Assembly: GCA_951802195.1 (NCBI GenBank)
Contig: OX637635.1
Location: 1 to 64,000, forward strand
DNA: 64,000 bases
Reading direction: 5' to 3'
Origin: Tausonia pullulans
Taxonomy: Eukaryota > Basidiomycota > Tremellomycetes > Cystofilobasidiales > Mrakiaceae
Part shown: piece by piece, positions 19,912 to 32,079 of the stretch
Layout of the letters: the number at the start of each line of letters is the position of its first letter
Numbering within the stretch: the first letter of the stretch is position 1
Made by a program: the position numbers and the translations under genes
The notes under the pieces: generated by a model
What the model saw: only the letters and a program-made list of their open reading frames with translations
Database searches by the model: none
Told to the model about the DNA's origin: nothing

Positions 19912-22900
19912 CTAAAAACCAACCGTGAGCGTCGTCGAAAGAGGGAGATTGCGCGACGAGGAGCCGATGGAGAACTTGAACTCTCCGGCGGGGATGTACC
20001 AGGCCTGCTTCTCGACGGACCAGACGGCCATGTCCTTGGCTCGGAGAGGAAACGTGAGCGTCTGAGACTCGCCGGCGGCGTACTTCTCCTTGCAGAAGCC
20101 GCGGAGGAGGCGAGGGGGCTGGTCGGATTCCGAGTCGGGAAATGTGAGATACTGGGAGAACGAGTGATTGGGTTGAGTGGGTCAGTCAACTGATCCCTTC
20201 CCTCCCTTCCTCTTCCTCCTTCGTCCACTCACCATCTGAGCAACTTCAGCAGCCTCGCGGGATCCAGTGTTCTTAACAGTGACGCCAGCGGTGTAGATGA
20301 TATCGTAGAGGTCACCCTGGCCATCGAAAGGCTCGTTGGTTTTCTGGATGAAGTCCGTGTCCGGCTTCGGGGTCGACTCAATAGTAATTTCGGAGTATTC
20401 GAAGGTCGAATAGCTGGGTAAGGTGACATTGTCAGCGATGGGACCCGATGCGAGGGACTCCAGCTGTACATACCTAAGACCGTGTCCAAAGGGGAAGCGT
20501 GGCTCGATGTTCTTGGCGTCGAACCACTATACAGGAGAGAGGAGAAACGGGAGCACCTGTTAGGTCCATGAGACTTTAATCGGGGAGTGACCGGCCTCCA
20601 CACACCTTGTAGTCGACAAAGACGCCCTCGGTAAAGTTGGCGACGGGCTCAAAGACATCGGCGGTGATGATACCCTCAGCTCCTCCAGGGTAGTCCGACA
20701 GGAGCTTTGCGTTGGTGAAGGGAAGCTTGCCGGAGGGTGATACGTCGCCGAAAAGGACAGAGGCGATAGCGTTCCCGCTCTCCTGACCCGGGTAGTAGGC
20801 GAAGACGATGGCGGTGACGTTTGGGTGCTCGACCCAGGCTTCCATGTCAATCTGCTGGCCCGAATGTATGACAACCGTGACGTCCGAGTTCTGCGAGGCT
20901 ACAAGCTTGATGAGATCATCTCCGTTATGATCGAGCTTGAGGTCGACGCGGTCGAAGCCCTCAGTCTGGTACGCGGTCACAAAGACGACCGCCTTGTCGA
21001 CGGAGATGGCGACAGCAGTGTTGGTGCTACATAGGAACCACGATTCAGCCGGGCACTCCGCCAAGCAAGTGGGCTGACGAAGCTCACATCATATTGATGG
21101 GATCGTCTTCGAGAGCGTAGTCGACCCGCTGGTTATTCTTGGCGGCGCGGGCAATGATGCCGTCGAGAGGGGTGGCGATGTAGGGAGCCCAGGTAGTGCC
21201 GGAGCCTCCGCCAGAAGTGGCAGTTCCTGATGAGAGACAACAAACGACCACAATGTCAACCCAAGGATTCCTTGAATGAGGACTGTCAGAGACGAAAATA
21301 TAAGCACCATTCCAGTATGGACGCTTATAGGTGCCGCCTATGTTGTTGACGCATTCTCCACCTGGACCGCATCCGTGGATACCCTGAGGATTGGGGCCCG
21401 CGTCTGGACCGAATATACCTATGGAGACTACTTCGCCGCGTCCTCCGATGGGGAGACCGCGCCTGCCGTCGGTATTCTTGAGAAGACTTTGATAGAAGGA
21501 AATCGATTCAGCTCCGAGATCGCTTGCGAAATTTCGAGAGACGCTCACGTTGCCGACTCCTCGCCGATCTTGAGAATCAGGTCCTTGTGGTTGCCCTGGA
21601 CGTCAACATGTTGATTTGATGGATCGGACGGGCTTAGTCTGAAGTTTATAGGCGGGAAGTCCTTGTCCTGGCCGAGGGCGAAGTACGGAGTGAGAATACG
21701 AGCGACCATGTCGTTGAGGCGCGTCTCAGTGACGGTGCCAGCGGCGTAAGCATCGAAGAGCTCCTGGCTACAATGTCATCAGATCCGCGCATTGTCAGCA
21801 CAGGGTCCCCTCTCTCAAGCTCGTGTTGAACTTGTAATCACTTGAAGTACTTTCCGAAAACGCCATAGAATGCATTTCCGGGCATAGACATGTCGTTGCC
21901 GTACATGGCAGATCGCTCGGTGTTCCACCTAGAGATGGATCCGAAGGTGTCATCAGAGTCAAGTCAGGTCTTTCAGCGGGCTCCCCTGACTCGCTCACAA
22001 AGACCACTCACATTCCTCCCCAGTCCGACATTACGTGCCCCTGGAAGTTGAGTTCCCCCTTGAGATGCTTATTGAGGAGGACGTCGTTCTCGGCCGAGTG
22101 AATGCCGTTGAAGGACTGGTAAGCAGACATGACAGAGCCAGTTCCGGAGCGGACAGCCTCGGCGAAGGACGTGAGGTAGAGCTCATGAAGCTGTTTCCAA
22201 CCGTGGGCAGATTTCGAGTTAGATTCCAGTCGAGCAGCAGTAGCATTCTGTAATGCCTGATACTCACAGTCTTGTCGTCGACGATAGAGTCGATCTGCTG
22301 GAACCGTTTCGTTTCATTCGCAGTCCCTGGACTGTTCGGAGTGCGCCAGGTCTCCTGCTCGTAGGCGATGAAGTGTTTCGAGGTGGCGACGACACCAGCG
22401 TCCTGTGCTCCGTAGACCGAGAGCTTGGAAGCGACTCCATTGAGGTAATTGTCTGGAGAGAAGCCTGGGAATCGAGATCGGAATGAAACATGTCAGATTG
22501 AGCAAGTCAAGAATGAACTTGGGTCCCAACGAAGACTCACCTTCCCAGTTGCGACCCGAGAGTGGGCTGCGACCGAGCGGACCGCCGGTGACGGGGCCGA
22601 GGAAGATGTGGATACCCTTACCTCGGAACTCATCTCCCATCTCCTTGGCCCTCTGATAGAAACGATCGTGATCCCAGGTGGCGGCGACAGCAACTTCAAC
22701 TGAGAACTGGCTGACAAAATCCGCAATGCGTACACCCTGAGCTGTATAGATGGCAAGCGAGGGGAGGGGGGGAAGAGGAGGAGGGGGGGGGAGGAATGAC
22801 GATGGGAGAAGATATGAGGAGCGATGTTAGCCGTTGAATGATAAGAACCCGACAGCTCCTTCCCGCCAGACGCCTTTCGTGGACCGTGGTGTTTAACGGA

Positions 22901-23469
22901 GGCAAACCAGGAGGACGCAAATTCACTCACGGCCACTGAGAAGGGGAAGGCATCAATTGAAGGGAAGATGGTATCAGAAACTGCTCGCAGATTGTACGGC
23001 GACACCTGAACAAGCGATCCACTCCGAAAGGCAGAACGAGGGAATCCCGAGACGGAGGGCGCTACCAGTATTACCGATGCAGGGTCCATCGACACTATGG
23101 TAATAAGGACACAAAAAAGTCAGCCATGAGGACCATCAACCAAAACGGAGTACGATTCGATGGAATGAAGACGAACCCAGAGGTCACATTGACCTTCTCC
23201 TCAAGGGTCATTTGCGCGACAATCTCCTGAGCCTTAGCAAAGGCATCACTCCAGGCCACACCACCGTTGGCGATGGGCGAGGTGAAGTTGGCAGGGATAT
23301 CGGGGGCCCGGTGAGGGTCGACGAAGCCGGAATCCGAGGACGACGAGTTACTGGCGTTTGTCTGCCGTTCAATGATGTTGCGCCGGGGCTGGTACGGACT
23401 GCGAGAGGCCACTGCCGACTGGGAGAGGAAAGTCGCATAGGCAACGATGAGGAGGGGGGAGAATATCAT
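19912..23469 (-). CDS. Beta-glucosidase, glycoside hydrolase family 3, secreted
   Basis: Hydrolyses terminal beta-glucosides such as cellobiose. It begins MIFSPLLIVAYATFLSQSAV, a clear signal peptide. Exons then give WSDAFAKAQEIVAQMTLEEK, MGDEFRGKGIHIFLGPVTGG, GRSPLSGRNWEG and KHFIAYEQE. The nucleophile motif is GHVMSDWGGMW (Asp). The C-terminal GH3 domain includes GQQIDMEAWVEHPNVTAIV and PGQESGNAIASVLFGD, followed by FPFGHGLSYSTFEY and a fibronectin III-like domain that ends TTLTVGF. Domain order is that of fungal secreted beta-glucosidases. At least ten introns are present. The exon junctions around 22700-23060 are hard to place by eye, so a local decay there is not excluded. Confidence 0.88.
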
Positions 23470-24456
23470 GCAAGGAGGAGGAACTGGAGCGGAGTAGTAG
23501 CGAGAACCTGATGAGATGTTAGTGTTGGAAGACATTCGAGAACAAACCTGCCTTTTGAGGCGAGCGTCGGATCTCGGATTCACCGACGCTAGATACTTCC
23601 CGGAACAACTCGACATTTCCATCAACGCCTCGTTCTCCCTTGCTCACTTTTCTCGGTCCTTGGACTAAGAAAGGACCGATGCAGGGAACTTGAAGGGAGA
23701 CACGCAGAGGTGAGGCATCAAAGTAGACAGGGCGAATCCAACCCGGGTCTCCCGCCAGGAACGTGACATGTCCTCCTCTCGACAGAATCTGAACATTATT
23801 AGCTTCATCCGAGCAAAACACTGTTAGATGCGTAGGCGTCCGAGGAAGCCACGGAGGCCGAAGGCGGAGACAACGGCTTCGGACCTAGGGCTGGGGCTTT
23901 TCCACCGCGACTCAAGTTGCAATCGGCCCCCGGAAGCCTGAGTAGAAGTCACATGAGTGGATGATTTTAATATTCGCCAAGCTGGTAATATGCCGAGCTC
24001 GATTTGTTGTCGGCAGGGCAGAGAGACTGTGCGTCGATGGCGCGGGCTATTGAGGGGGGGGGGGGGGGTTGGCATATCCGCGTTGAGAGAGCGAAGTCGG
24101 ACAGAAGCCGTCAAGTGTCGGGTCGTCGGTCAAAGCCGAATTGAGTTGCATAGACCGCACTTCGCCGAGTCGCAACCAGTGTTGGGGAGCGAGCGACATG
24201 GGCAACATGACAAATCTGGCCAGAGAGAAAGATGCATGCATATCGATTGTCCCACAAAGGACCAAAGTGTCGAAGAGTTTGGAGATCCGAGAGATCAAGG
24301 GTGGATACGGGCGCCGAATCCTCTCGTCACGCTCACCCTTCGAGAGTAGCCTGTGTAGAATTCGCCTTCCTCGGCGGTCGTAGCATCATATGAAGGAGAA
24401 CAGATTCATGCGCCTTACTCTACTAGGGATTGTCTGAACAAAATAACGACAGTGGT
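23470..24456. other. Intergenic region upstream of the beta-glucosidase
   Basis: About 1 kb without a recognisable gene. It contains a 15-nt G run at 24054-24068. The part next to 23470 should include the beta-glucosidase promoter. Confidence 0.5.
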
Positions 24457-24863
24457 GTCAAAATATCGCGGGCTCGCCACCTCGGCTCTGTGTTGGGATT
24501 GGCCCTAGGGTTGAGGGCTGAGGGGGATAGATGAGCAGAGGGGCGTCGGTGGAGGAGTGGAACTGAAGTGGTGAAGGTGGCACTGGCTTGCTTTGAGGTC
24601 TTGGGCTTGTTCGTCTGATCGATATGATGGAGTGCAGAAGACAGGTTTACGGTAAACTGAGCGTTCTATGGACGAGAAAGCAAACAGTGAGGAACAAGTG
24701 ACGAGTGAGAAGAAAGGAAGGAATATTGAACCAAGGAGTGCGGAACATTGCGTCGAAAGAAGGAACGAAGAAGAGGGGATGCAGAGAAAGCAAGGAAGAT
24801 GTTGCGCAACAGTGGATGTGTCCAGGTGTAGAGCCGAGATGGCGAGTCTTTTAGACCCTGACA
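24457..24863 (-). mobile_element. LTR, copia-type family, with a short inverted stub (fossil)
   Basis: 24491-24863 is an LTR in - orientation (TGTTGGGATTGG start, CCCTGACA end on the + strand). Immediately to its left, 24457-24490 resembles the left terminus of the same LTR in + orientation, so two copies meet head to head. Confidence 0.7.
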
Positions 24864-26090
24864 CTCTTCCAGGAGGTCTATCGGCCACCCCGGTTCAGTT
24901 CCGCAGCAATGTACGGGCGTATCTCCATATCGGCTCTCTCCGCCTGCCTGCCGAGTTAGGCTATAAGAGGCTGGACCTCGATCAGGATATTTCGCTTGAG
25001 AAGCTTATTGCCCAGCGTCATTTCGAGTAATATTGCCTCGCGATTCGTTTGGAAAGCACCCGACGCCCGGCCATGATAGCCTCCAGTCGAATTTTCTCGA
25101 GTGATGGCTGCTTCCAAGTAATGATTGAGCATGAATACAAAAGTAGGGACGCTTGGAGTCACTGTCGCTGGCTGGTGCGCTGTACACCTCGGTATCCGAC
25201 GGCCTATCTCCCTCCGTCCATATTCTAGTTCTCGTTCGGATTTCCCCCATTGCCGGCTCCCACGATCGCTTGCCATTGGTGTAACATCAGCCAGCCCCCC
25301 GTCTCGTTGAATCAGTCGTCTATTGTAAGGGTAAAGTGAGGGGGCGGGTTCACAACGATGATGTGTCGCTGAGTTGGGGCAAGGCATCAATCCTCGATCC
25401 CTTTAAAAGAATTCGCCGCGACCCGGGTTTCTCTGTGTTGTCTAGACCGCCGGGTTCAGTGACCACACTCCGTCTTCCTTCCCTGCGACAAACTCATGGT
25501 GTTTTTCAGCGAGGTTGGGAGAGGACATTATCTCACGTAACACGCGTTCACCGCATTTTCTCGTTCTCCTTCGTCCCTGAAATCTTTGAATGAAAGTATC
25601 GATACTAGGAGCGAGTAGTAGCCAGTCCCCCTTGCACAACAAACACCGACGACAAAGAGCTGATACAGGCATGCGTCGAAGCACTTTCCTCCGGCGGAGG
25701 CATGGTTGCGAGGCCGCCGTGACTGCGCGAGGCCGCCGTCGTCTCGCAAGCCCGGGTCAATCGGTCAGGGACAACTGGGCATGGTGCGCCTCCTTGGTCG
25801 CCGTCGGCCAAATCCAGCCATCTCGTCGGATACCTTGTCTCACCCACATACATACCCGTTCCCTAAATTCGCTATCTTAGACTCGGTTCTCTTGATGCCA
25901 ATGTCACATGATGATACGAAGTGATCACCGCCCGACAGACACCGCAGGTGCCACTGAGGAGGATGGAACAAGCTGGGACCTGCCGCGCACATTTCTATCC
26001 TCGCCACACCGTGTCCCTGGTTTCTTCCATCCATCATATTCATCGTCCTCTCTTCTCTCCCCTCCCCTCCTCCCCGCACTATCGGCCACC
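24864..26090. promoter_or_regulatory. Upstream region of the sugar transporter
   Basis: 1.2 kb without a supported gene. A CT-rich leader (about 26030-26080) precedes the transporter ATG. The 12-mer CCAGGAGGTCTA at 24869-24880, just right of the LTR, recurs at 28849-28860 just left of the next LTR. Confidence 0.5.
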
Positions 26091-28676
26091 ATGGCGGACA
26101 CTGACGCTCACGTCAATATGCACAACCTCGTCGCCAAGCAGAAGGTTTAGTGAGTGCTACTCTTCGCTCAGCCAACTGATCCTGCAGCCCGGCGTGGCCG
26201 CTTTGCCTGAGGACGCGCGTGGCCTGACACTTGCTATGTTCCTCCTGCACTTGCCTCCTTCCTCATCCAGCTGGCTCAACTAGTCTGTATTTCAATTCTC
26301 CCATGTACAACCCTTTACCGGCAGTAGCATTCTGATATAATTCCTTGTCTTTTCTCCCCCCTTCAGTGCCGTCGCTGTCTTCGCGTTAGTCTTCCGGATC
26401 CACAAAACTGGTCTGCTCCTCGCTATAAAGCCGCAGCCCTGATCCGTTGTCTCCTCCTGCTCTTCTAGGGGTATCGGATCTTTCCTCTTCGGTTGTAAGT
26501 ATTCCGGTCACGCGCCCGAGTCCCGCCTGTCGTCCCAGAGCTGAAACTCTTACGCTCCTTTGATCAGACGACTCTGGAATTATCTCCTCCGTCATCTCAG
26601 ATGGTTACCACGAATTCCACATCTGTAAGCAAAGCTCATTTTCTCCGTCCGGGAGGGGGGAAGTAGGCACTGATGCACTTTCATTTGGTCACGCCAGACT
26701 TCAAGAACCCTCAAGCAGTCAGCCTTGATTACTTACCGAAGTGTTTGTTCCTGTTAAGTGGCTGAGTCACTCTGGTCGGTTCCCAGAATGCCATTGGAGC
26801 CGTCGTCTCTCTCCTCACTGGTGGCTGCTTTTGTGAGTTCCAGGACGCTGGAACTCTCGCTATCAGCTCTGGCTAACGTTCCAGATCGGTTCCCTTGTCG
26901 CCGCCGTCGGATGCGCCATCCAGGCAGCCGCCGTCAACATTGGAATGCTCATGGCCGGCCGGTTCATTGCCGGTCTCGCTATTGGCTGCCTTTCGATGAT
27001 TGTTCCCCTCTACCAGGTGAGGAGAAGCGGTTTGTGGTCCTGGCGGAACATCGGCTGATCCTCCCACTGTCCGCCGCATCTTGCAGGCTGAGATCTCGCC
27101 TCCTCACGCCCGTGGTCTCCTCTCCGGATGGACTCAACTCATGATCGCTTTCGTGAATCCCTTCTCTCCTGACTCCCGAATCTTTTCGAGAGCCTTATTC
27201 GCTGACAGCTCATCGATTGATCTCCAGGGCTTCTTCATCGCCAACTGGGTCGGTTATGGATGCCAGTTCATAAAGGGCACTGGACAATTCCGTGTCCCTC
27301 TTGGTACGACACTAACCCAGTCTCTTGGAAATGCGAGCGTCGCTCATTCTGTCTCTTTTGTTCCTTATCCTAGCGGTTCAGATCGCGCCCGCCATTGTCC
27401 TCGGTCTCGGCATGTTCGTCCTCCCCTATTCGCCCCGTTGGCTTGCCCAGCAGGGTCGCCACGAGGAGGCCCTCCAGGCCCTCTACCGCCTTCACGGCAA
27501 GGAGGCCAACCAAGTCGTCATCAAGTACGAGTATGAGGAGATTGTCAACCAGATGGGTGCGTCAGAGCTTCTCTTGCTCTCGTCGGCTTACTTTGGAATT
27601 GACCCTGCCGGCGACATTCTTCAGAGTGGGAGAAAGACAACGTCTCATCGAACTTCATGGACCTCTTCCGCACCAAGTCTTCCCTTCATCGCACTCTCTG
27701 CGGCATGATGGTCCAGATCTGCTGCCAGTTCACCGGTGTCAACGTCAACTCTTACTTCGGGCCGACCATCTATAAGAACCTCGGCTACACCGACCAGACT
27801 GCCCTCCTTATCAACGGAATTTCCGGTGCTTGGGGCCTCGTTTGCACGTTTGTTTTCATTAGTTTGTCCCATACTACCCCGCTTCGATGTATCTCGTGCT
27901 TGAGTTGCTTGTTGATCAACCCACTGCTTCCCACGCGCAGCCTGGATGATCGACTCCCTCGGTCGCCGCCCTCCTCTCATCTACGGAGCTGTTCTCATGG
28001 CCATCTTTCTCGCTATGCAGGCCGGTATCGCCTCTAAGTTCACTGGTGGCTACAAGAACGAGAGCATGGGCATCGCCGGTATCGCTTCCATGTTCCTGTT
28101 TTCAGGCGCTTTCGCTACCTCCTACGGACCTGTCTCCTGGGTCTATCAGTCTGAGGTCTTCTCGATGCCCCTCCGTTCCATGGGAACTGCCGTGTCTACC
28201 TGCTCTAACTGTGTGTCCCTGGCTCTCGTGCGCCCTCCGCCTGGCGGAGTCCCGCTGACCCCCGCCGCGCGCCATCTTCAGGGGCCACCAATGTCCTTCT
28301 CTCCCAGGTCACTAAACTGGGACTTGACAACCTAGCTTGGAAGTACTTCTTTGTCTTTGTAGCCACTAAGTCAGTCCACACTTCCATCTCGGCTCAATCT
28401 ATCCTCTTGCGTCCTGATCTTTGCTCCTGACATCCCCATACCCCTCTTCCGCCCAGCCTCGGAAACGCTGTCATCGCCTACTTCCTCTTTGTCAAGACCA
28501 AGGGAAAGACTCTCGAGGAGCTTGGTAACGTCTTCGGTGACGACATCGTCGTTGCTCCCCCCAACTACCGCCGCAACCAGGGTGCCGATTCGCCGATTGG
28601 CGATGCTGAGAAGAAGAAGCACCTCGGCGAGGTCGAGCACGTCAATGTCCTCGACAACGGTGATTTGGTCGTGTAA
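26091..28676 (+). CDS. MFS sugar transporter (hexose transporter family)
   Basis: A 12-helix sugar porter. Exon 1 ends KQKVY and joins a short exon AVAVFA, then GIGSFLFG and YDSGIISSVISDGYHEFHIY. GLAIGCLSMIVPLYQAEISP, VLPYSPRWLAQQGRHEEAL, FMDLFRTKSSLHRTLCGMMV, GVNVNSYFGPTIYKNLGY, DSLGRRPPL and VSWVYQSEVFSMPLRSMGT follow. The C-terminal half closes with VKTKGKTLEELGNVFGDD and a soluble tail ending VLDNGDLVV. The family motifs PESPRWL and PETKG are seen as PYSPRWL and VKTKG. Start context GCCACCATGG is ideal. The first intron is unusually long (about 210 nt). The gene sits between two LTRs in the same orientation, and a piece of a near relative lies at 1857-1990. Which sugar is carried is unknown. 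Confidence 0.92.
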
Positions 28677-28861
28677 ATCACTTGAGGATTTGAACCTTTC
28701 TTCTTCTTTCTTGTTTTCCTTTTGGACCTTTTCTAGTTCTCTACTATCTCGATCGATACAAGGTTCATTCATTGCATAACGTTTCGCCTTTACTTTGTTC
28801 TGTTTCCCTGAGAGATGAAGAACCTCGGTCAACTGAAAAAAGAGTCTGCCAGGAGGTCTAG

Positions 28862-29261
28862 TGTTAGGATTAGCCGAAGGGTCGAGGGCTGAGAAGGATG
28901 GGTCAGGAGAAGGGCGTAGGTGGAGGGAGGAGTGGATTGAAGTGCTGGCAGTGACACAGGCTGACTTAAAGGACTTGGGCAGGATTTTCGAATCCTAATG
29001 ATTTCAGAGTGCAGAGCAAACTTACGATGAAACTGAGCGTTTTATGGACGAGGGATAGGAAAAATGGAGGGGGGTGAGAAGAAGGAGAAAGCAAAGAGCG
29101 TGGAACAAGTGATGAGTGAAGGGAGAGAAAGGGATAATGAAGAAAGGAGCACACAATATTGTGGTGGAAGAAGGAACAAAGAGGTGTGAATGCCAAGCAA
29201 GCAAGGTTGATGATGTTACACAGGCGCGGAACCGAGACGACGAGTCCGCGAGATTCTAACA
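28862..29261 (-). mobile_element. Solo LTR, copia-type family, complete (fossil)
   Basis: A clean 400-bp copy with TGTTAGGATTAG at the left and GAGATTCTAACA at the right on the + strand. It is the best reference copy of the family in the window. No obvious target-site duplication is visible. Confidence 0.8.
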
Positions 29262-30490
29262 TGAGGCCCACGGTAAGGACGCATAATTTAACATATACAC
29301 TCAACACTCACGTTTGCGCCAGTAATTCGATCTTTGCAGAGATCCCGGCTATATACATCAGTCCTTATATCTGAGAGAATCGCCTTCGCGAGATTGATCA
29401 AGAACAGAAGGACCTAGTTGAACCGAAAAAAGCGCCGTATGGTTGTCGAATGGCTAATTTCTGTAGCTGGGGAGAATATGCGAGCCAAGGATGGGCTTCC
29501 ATAGGGATTGGAGGAAAGGGTAGAACAAGGGCATCGACCGGCGAACAACAAAGGAGAGACCTGGTTCGAGGTGTAACTGGGGGCTGGCTGTAAAAACCTC
29601 ATTCTGAGGGTTGATGCAAATGATCTGATTTGTGCGGACAGATCTTTTTGTAAAACCATGACGAGCATCCGAAGAACAACAGAAAGAACAAAGAAATCAC
29701 TCCAACCTGTCGTCTCGGACATTGCCAATGCAAAGAGGAAGGGAGCGAGGCGTACATGATCCGGCCGCAAGAGAAACGCTGGGTCTGCTGCCATCACGGT
29801 TGCTGGCTGAAAGTGTGCCAGTCAGTAGTGGGCAGCTCCCACGAGCGCTCACTCTCTGGAGCTGCCCCAGGCCCCTTTAGTCGCAAAGTCACAGCATGAC
29901 GCGAGCATATTTCACCCCTGGTTGATGGACGGACACTCGGACCAATAGGGCTAAAACGTCACCGCCTTGGAGGCAATAATGAAGCCCAGGGGTGAACGAA
30001 GGCGGGTATAAATCGATCTGTGATACATGCCGATTCCCGTGGTGAGGAATTTTCTAAGGTCGAAGCAACAATCAGATAAATTAGTCGAGCAAAAACTGGG
30101 GCTGACAGCCAAATCGAGTTTAGCCTTGTCAGAGCTGGATACCAACCAGTGCAGGACCCTGTCGAGCTCCCCCAAGACGACGGGGCTGAATCACAACGCA
30201 TTGATAGAACAGATCTTGCCGCCCTGGTCGTCAAACGGATGCCCGAATATAGCATTCATGAAAAAGAGGAGTATCCTCACAAGGCTGAAGCTAAGTAGAT
30301 CCCGTCCTCCGGAAAGTATCTCCGCGTTGAAACTTGACATGGGGTTGTCTATCCTAATAGGTGCGTCCCTCTCTTTTGTCGAGTCTGAAGGACTGCAATC
30401 CTCGAGCCGACCTGGACGCTGCGCTAACAGAGATCGACATGAAGTTCGTCGCAAATGACACGCCAACGGCCATGATGTGAGCAACGGAGT
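29262..30490. other. Gene-poor region
   Basis: No supported gene. Short open frames on both strands show no family motif and no consistent splice structure. Confidence 0.5.
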
Positions 30491-30610
30491 TCATGCCTTG
30501 ACCATCCATTTCGATACGTGGTCCGGTGAAAGGCATTGAATCGAATCGCAAGAGACCCAATTGCATGAGACCAAATTCGCAATGGCAAAACAGGAGCGTG
30601 ATCCTGACAC
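30491..30610 (-). repeat. Dispersed 120-bp repeat, copy B
   Basis: Matches copy A (1382-1500) along its whole length: on the + strand it starts TTCATGCCTTGACC and ends GGAGCGTGATCCTGACA. Here it is not inside an LTR, which shows it is an independent repeat or part of a second LTR-like family. Confidence 0.6.
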
Positions 30611-30730
30611 ATGAAGCGTCTCTCAAGATACGGTCGTCCGCTGGTAGTGCGCTCGAGCGTCGAACCATCACATAGTATCAGCGGGAGCGGGCCAAGTCTT
30701 GCTTGACCCCGCGCACTCATAACATCGGTG

Positions 30731-30868
30731 CATCCCTATCCAGACGGCACACTGTTGCTCGAGAAGCAGCAGGCATTCGACCGATTCAAGATCCAGGAGC
30801 GTATCGTCCACCCTTATGGGTCGTCGGCATTCGACAGCTTCAAGGTCACTATGGTCGTTGCCTTCTGA
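30731..30868 (+). pseudogene. Catalase gene fragment
   Basis: A 45-codon stretch reads LLLEKQQAFDRFKIQERIVH followed by PYGSSAFDSFKVT, then a stop. It follows the N-terminal catalase pattern (leader, [20 protein letters not shown], then FEVT). The usual glycine-rich positions are changed, and the heme-binding rest of the gene is absent on both sides. It is therefore a fossil fragment of a host catalase, not a working gene. Confidence 0.6.
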
Positions 30869-31689
30869 AGACGAGTTGAGAAAGACTTCGGCGGGATCGA
30901 CGCTAATTTGAGCCCCTCGACCTTGCCTCTCCTGCTTCTTCTCGCCCGACACTGGCCAAAGCATTGCCCACCCTCACCGACCAAGATCCATCGCGTCTCC
31001 TGAGACGCAGACGGCCTCGCTTATAAGGACTTCGGTGATGCCTGAGCTCGTATATTGTCTTCCTCCTATATACTTCCCAATCCCCTGGCTCAGTGAAATG
31101 GCTGTTCCTCTGTCTCCACCGAGGATCTCTATCTGGTTGTCTCTCACTCAGTCTGTCTGTACATACTGCGTCGTCCATCTACCTCTCGTCTCGACTCTTC
31201 CCCGCTCCCTCGTGGCTTGCTTCCCAATAAATCTCCTCCACATCTCTCCCGTATGGCCCCAACCCTGTTCCAACCCTGCTCGAGCTTTGTCTGCAAGTGA
31301 GCTGCGCGAGCAAAGTACCTGGGAGGCCTTTGAGAGGTAGAGTCGTCGCGTCGGGGCTTGTATCTACGGAAGCATAACTTCTACTACTATGCCCCTTGAA
31401 CGAACGTCCAAGTAATGGCCATCTGACAGGTCCCTCCGCTGTTGGATGACAGCCGAAGATAGTCGCTATCCTGGTAATAAAGAGAGGTGAGTGCGTTGAC
31501 TGGCATACAGGACAGACGGCAACAGTCACTGAGCGGCATCACTCGATGCTGCGACAGATGGTGAAAGTGAACCTAGCTCCATTCGAGTTAATCCATGTAG
31601 GCGTGAGTCCGCTCTTGGGTTCAATCGTGAAGTTCGACGACTCGACCCTGTTTGCACCCCACGTGGACATGAGCCGCTGAGGCGATCCA
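30869..31689. other. Gene-poor region
   Basis: No gene or repeat that I can support. A CT-rich stretch around 31060-31250 looks like a promoter or leader but no coding exon follows. Confidence 0.4.
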
Positions 31690-31745
31690 CTTTTAGTTCC
31701 TTTCACCGGGCCACGTGTCCAAAATGGTTAAAGCGTGGATTCCGA
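31690..31745 (+). repeat. Dispersed repeat, partial copy C
   Basis: Carries CCTTTCACCGGGCCACGTGT followed by CCAAAATGGTTAAAGCGTGG, matching the right part of copies A and B when these are reverse-complemented. A poly-A run of nine follows within about 20 bp, as at the tail of a SINE, but no full tRNA-like fold can be drawn. Confidence 0.5.
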
Positions 31746-32079
31746 TCCTCACGGGGCAAAAAAAAAGTGTTCTGAGTTCGGAGCCGCCAGCCCCCCTAGA
31801 GGTTCGCTTCGCTATAACCTGAGGCCATGAACAGGAGAAGACCAATCATGAGGAACCGGATACACCAATGATCAATCTCTTGGCCCTTTGAAACTCTGAC
31901 AGAGAGAGATTTTCATCTAGAACATGTATTACCGACTCATCTGCCTCCATCTTCTCTTCCCATGATTGTGTGTCGGCGTTGGCCGAACTAGCTTGCCTGA
32001 TGCAAGCGCACACCGTCTTGAACGTGCATCTCGGGGTCCTGACACCCTCCGCAATACCCTGAGAATGCGTAAAGGAAGG

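Noticed and set aside
24956-25390. Short frames on both strands as a gene upstream of the transporter
   Set aside because: No family motif and no consistent introns; better read as promoter and repeat flank.
29414-29797. 127-codon - strand frame
   Set aside because: No recognisable domain, neighbouring repeats, and no sign of exons.
30027-30458. 143-codon frame on the + strand, possibly part of a retroelement gag-like region
   Set aside because: One alternative frame looks faintly protein-like, but similarity was too weak to name a family.
31690-31780. tRNA-Ser-like gene
   Set aside because: Only an A-box-like segment is present; acceptor, anticodon and T arms cannot be folded, and the segment recurs as part of a dispersed repeat.
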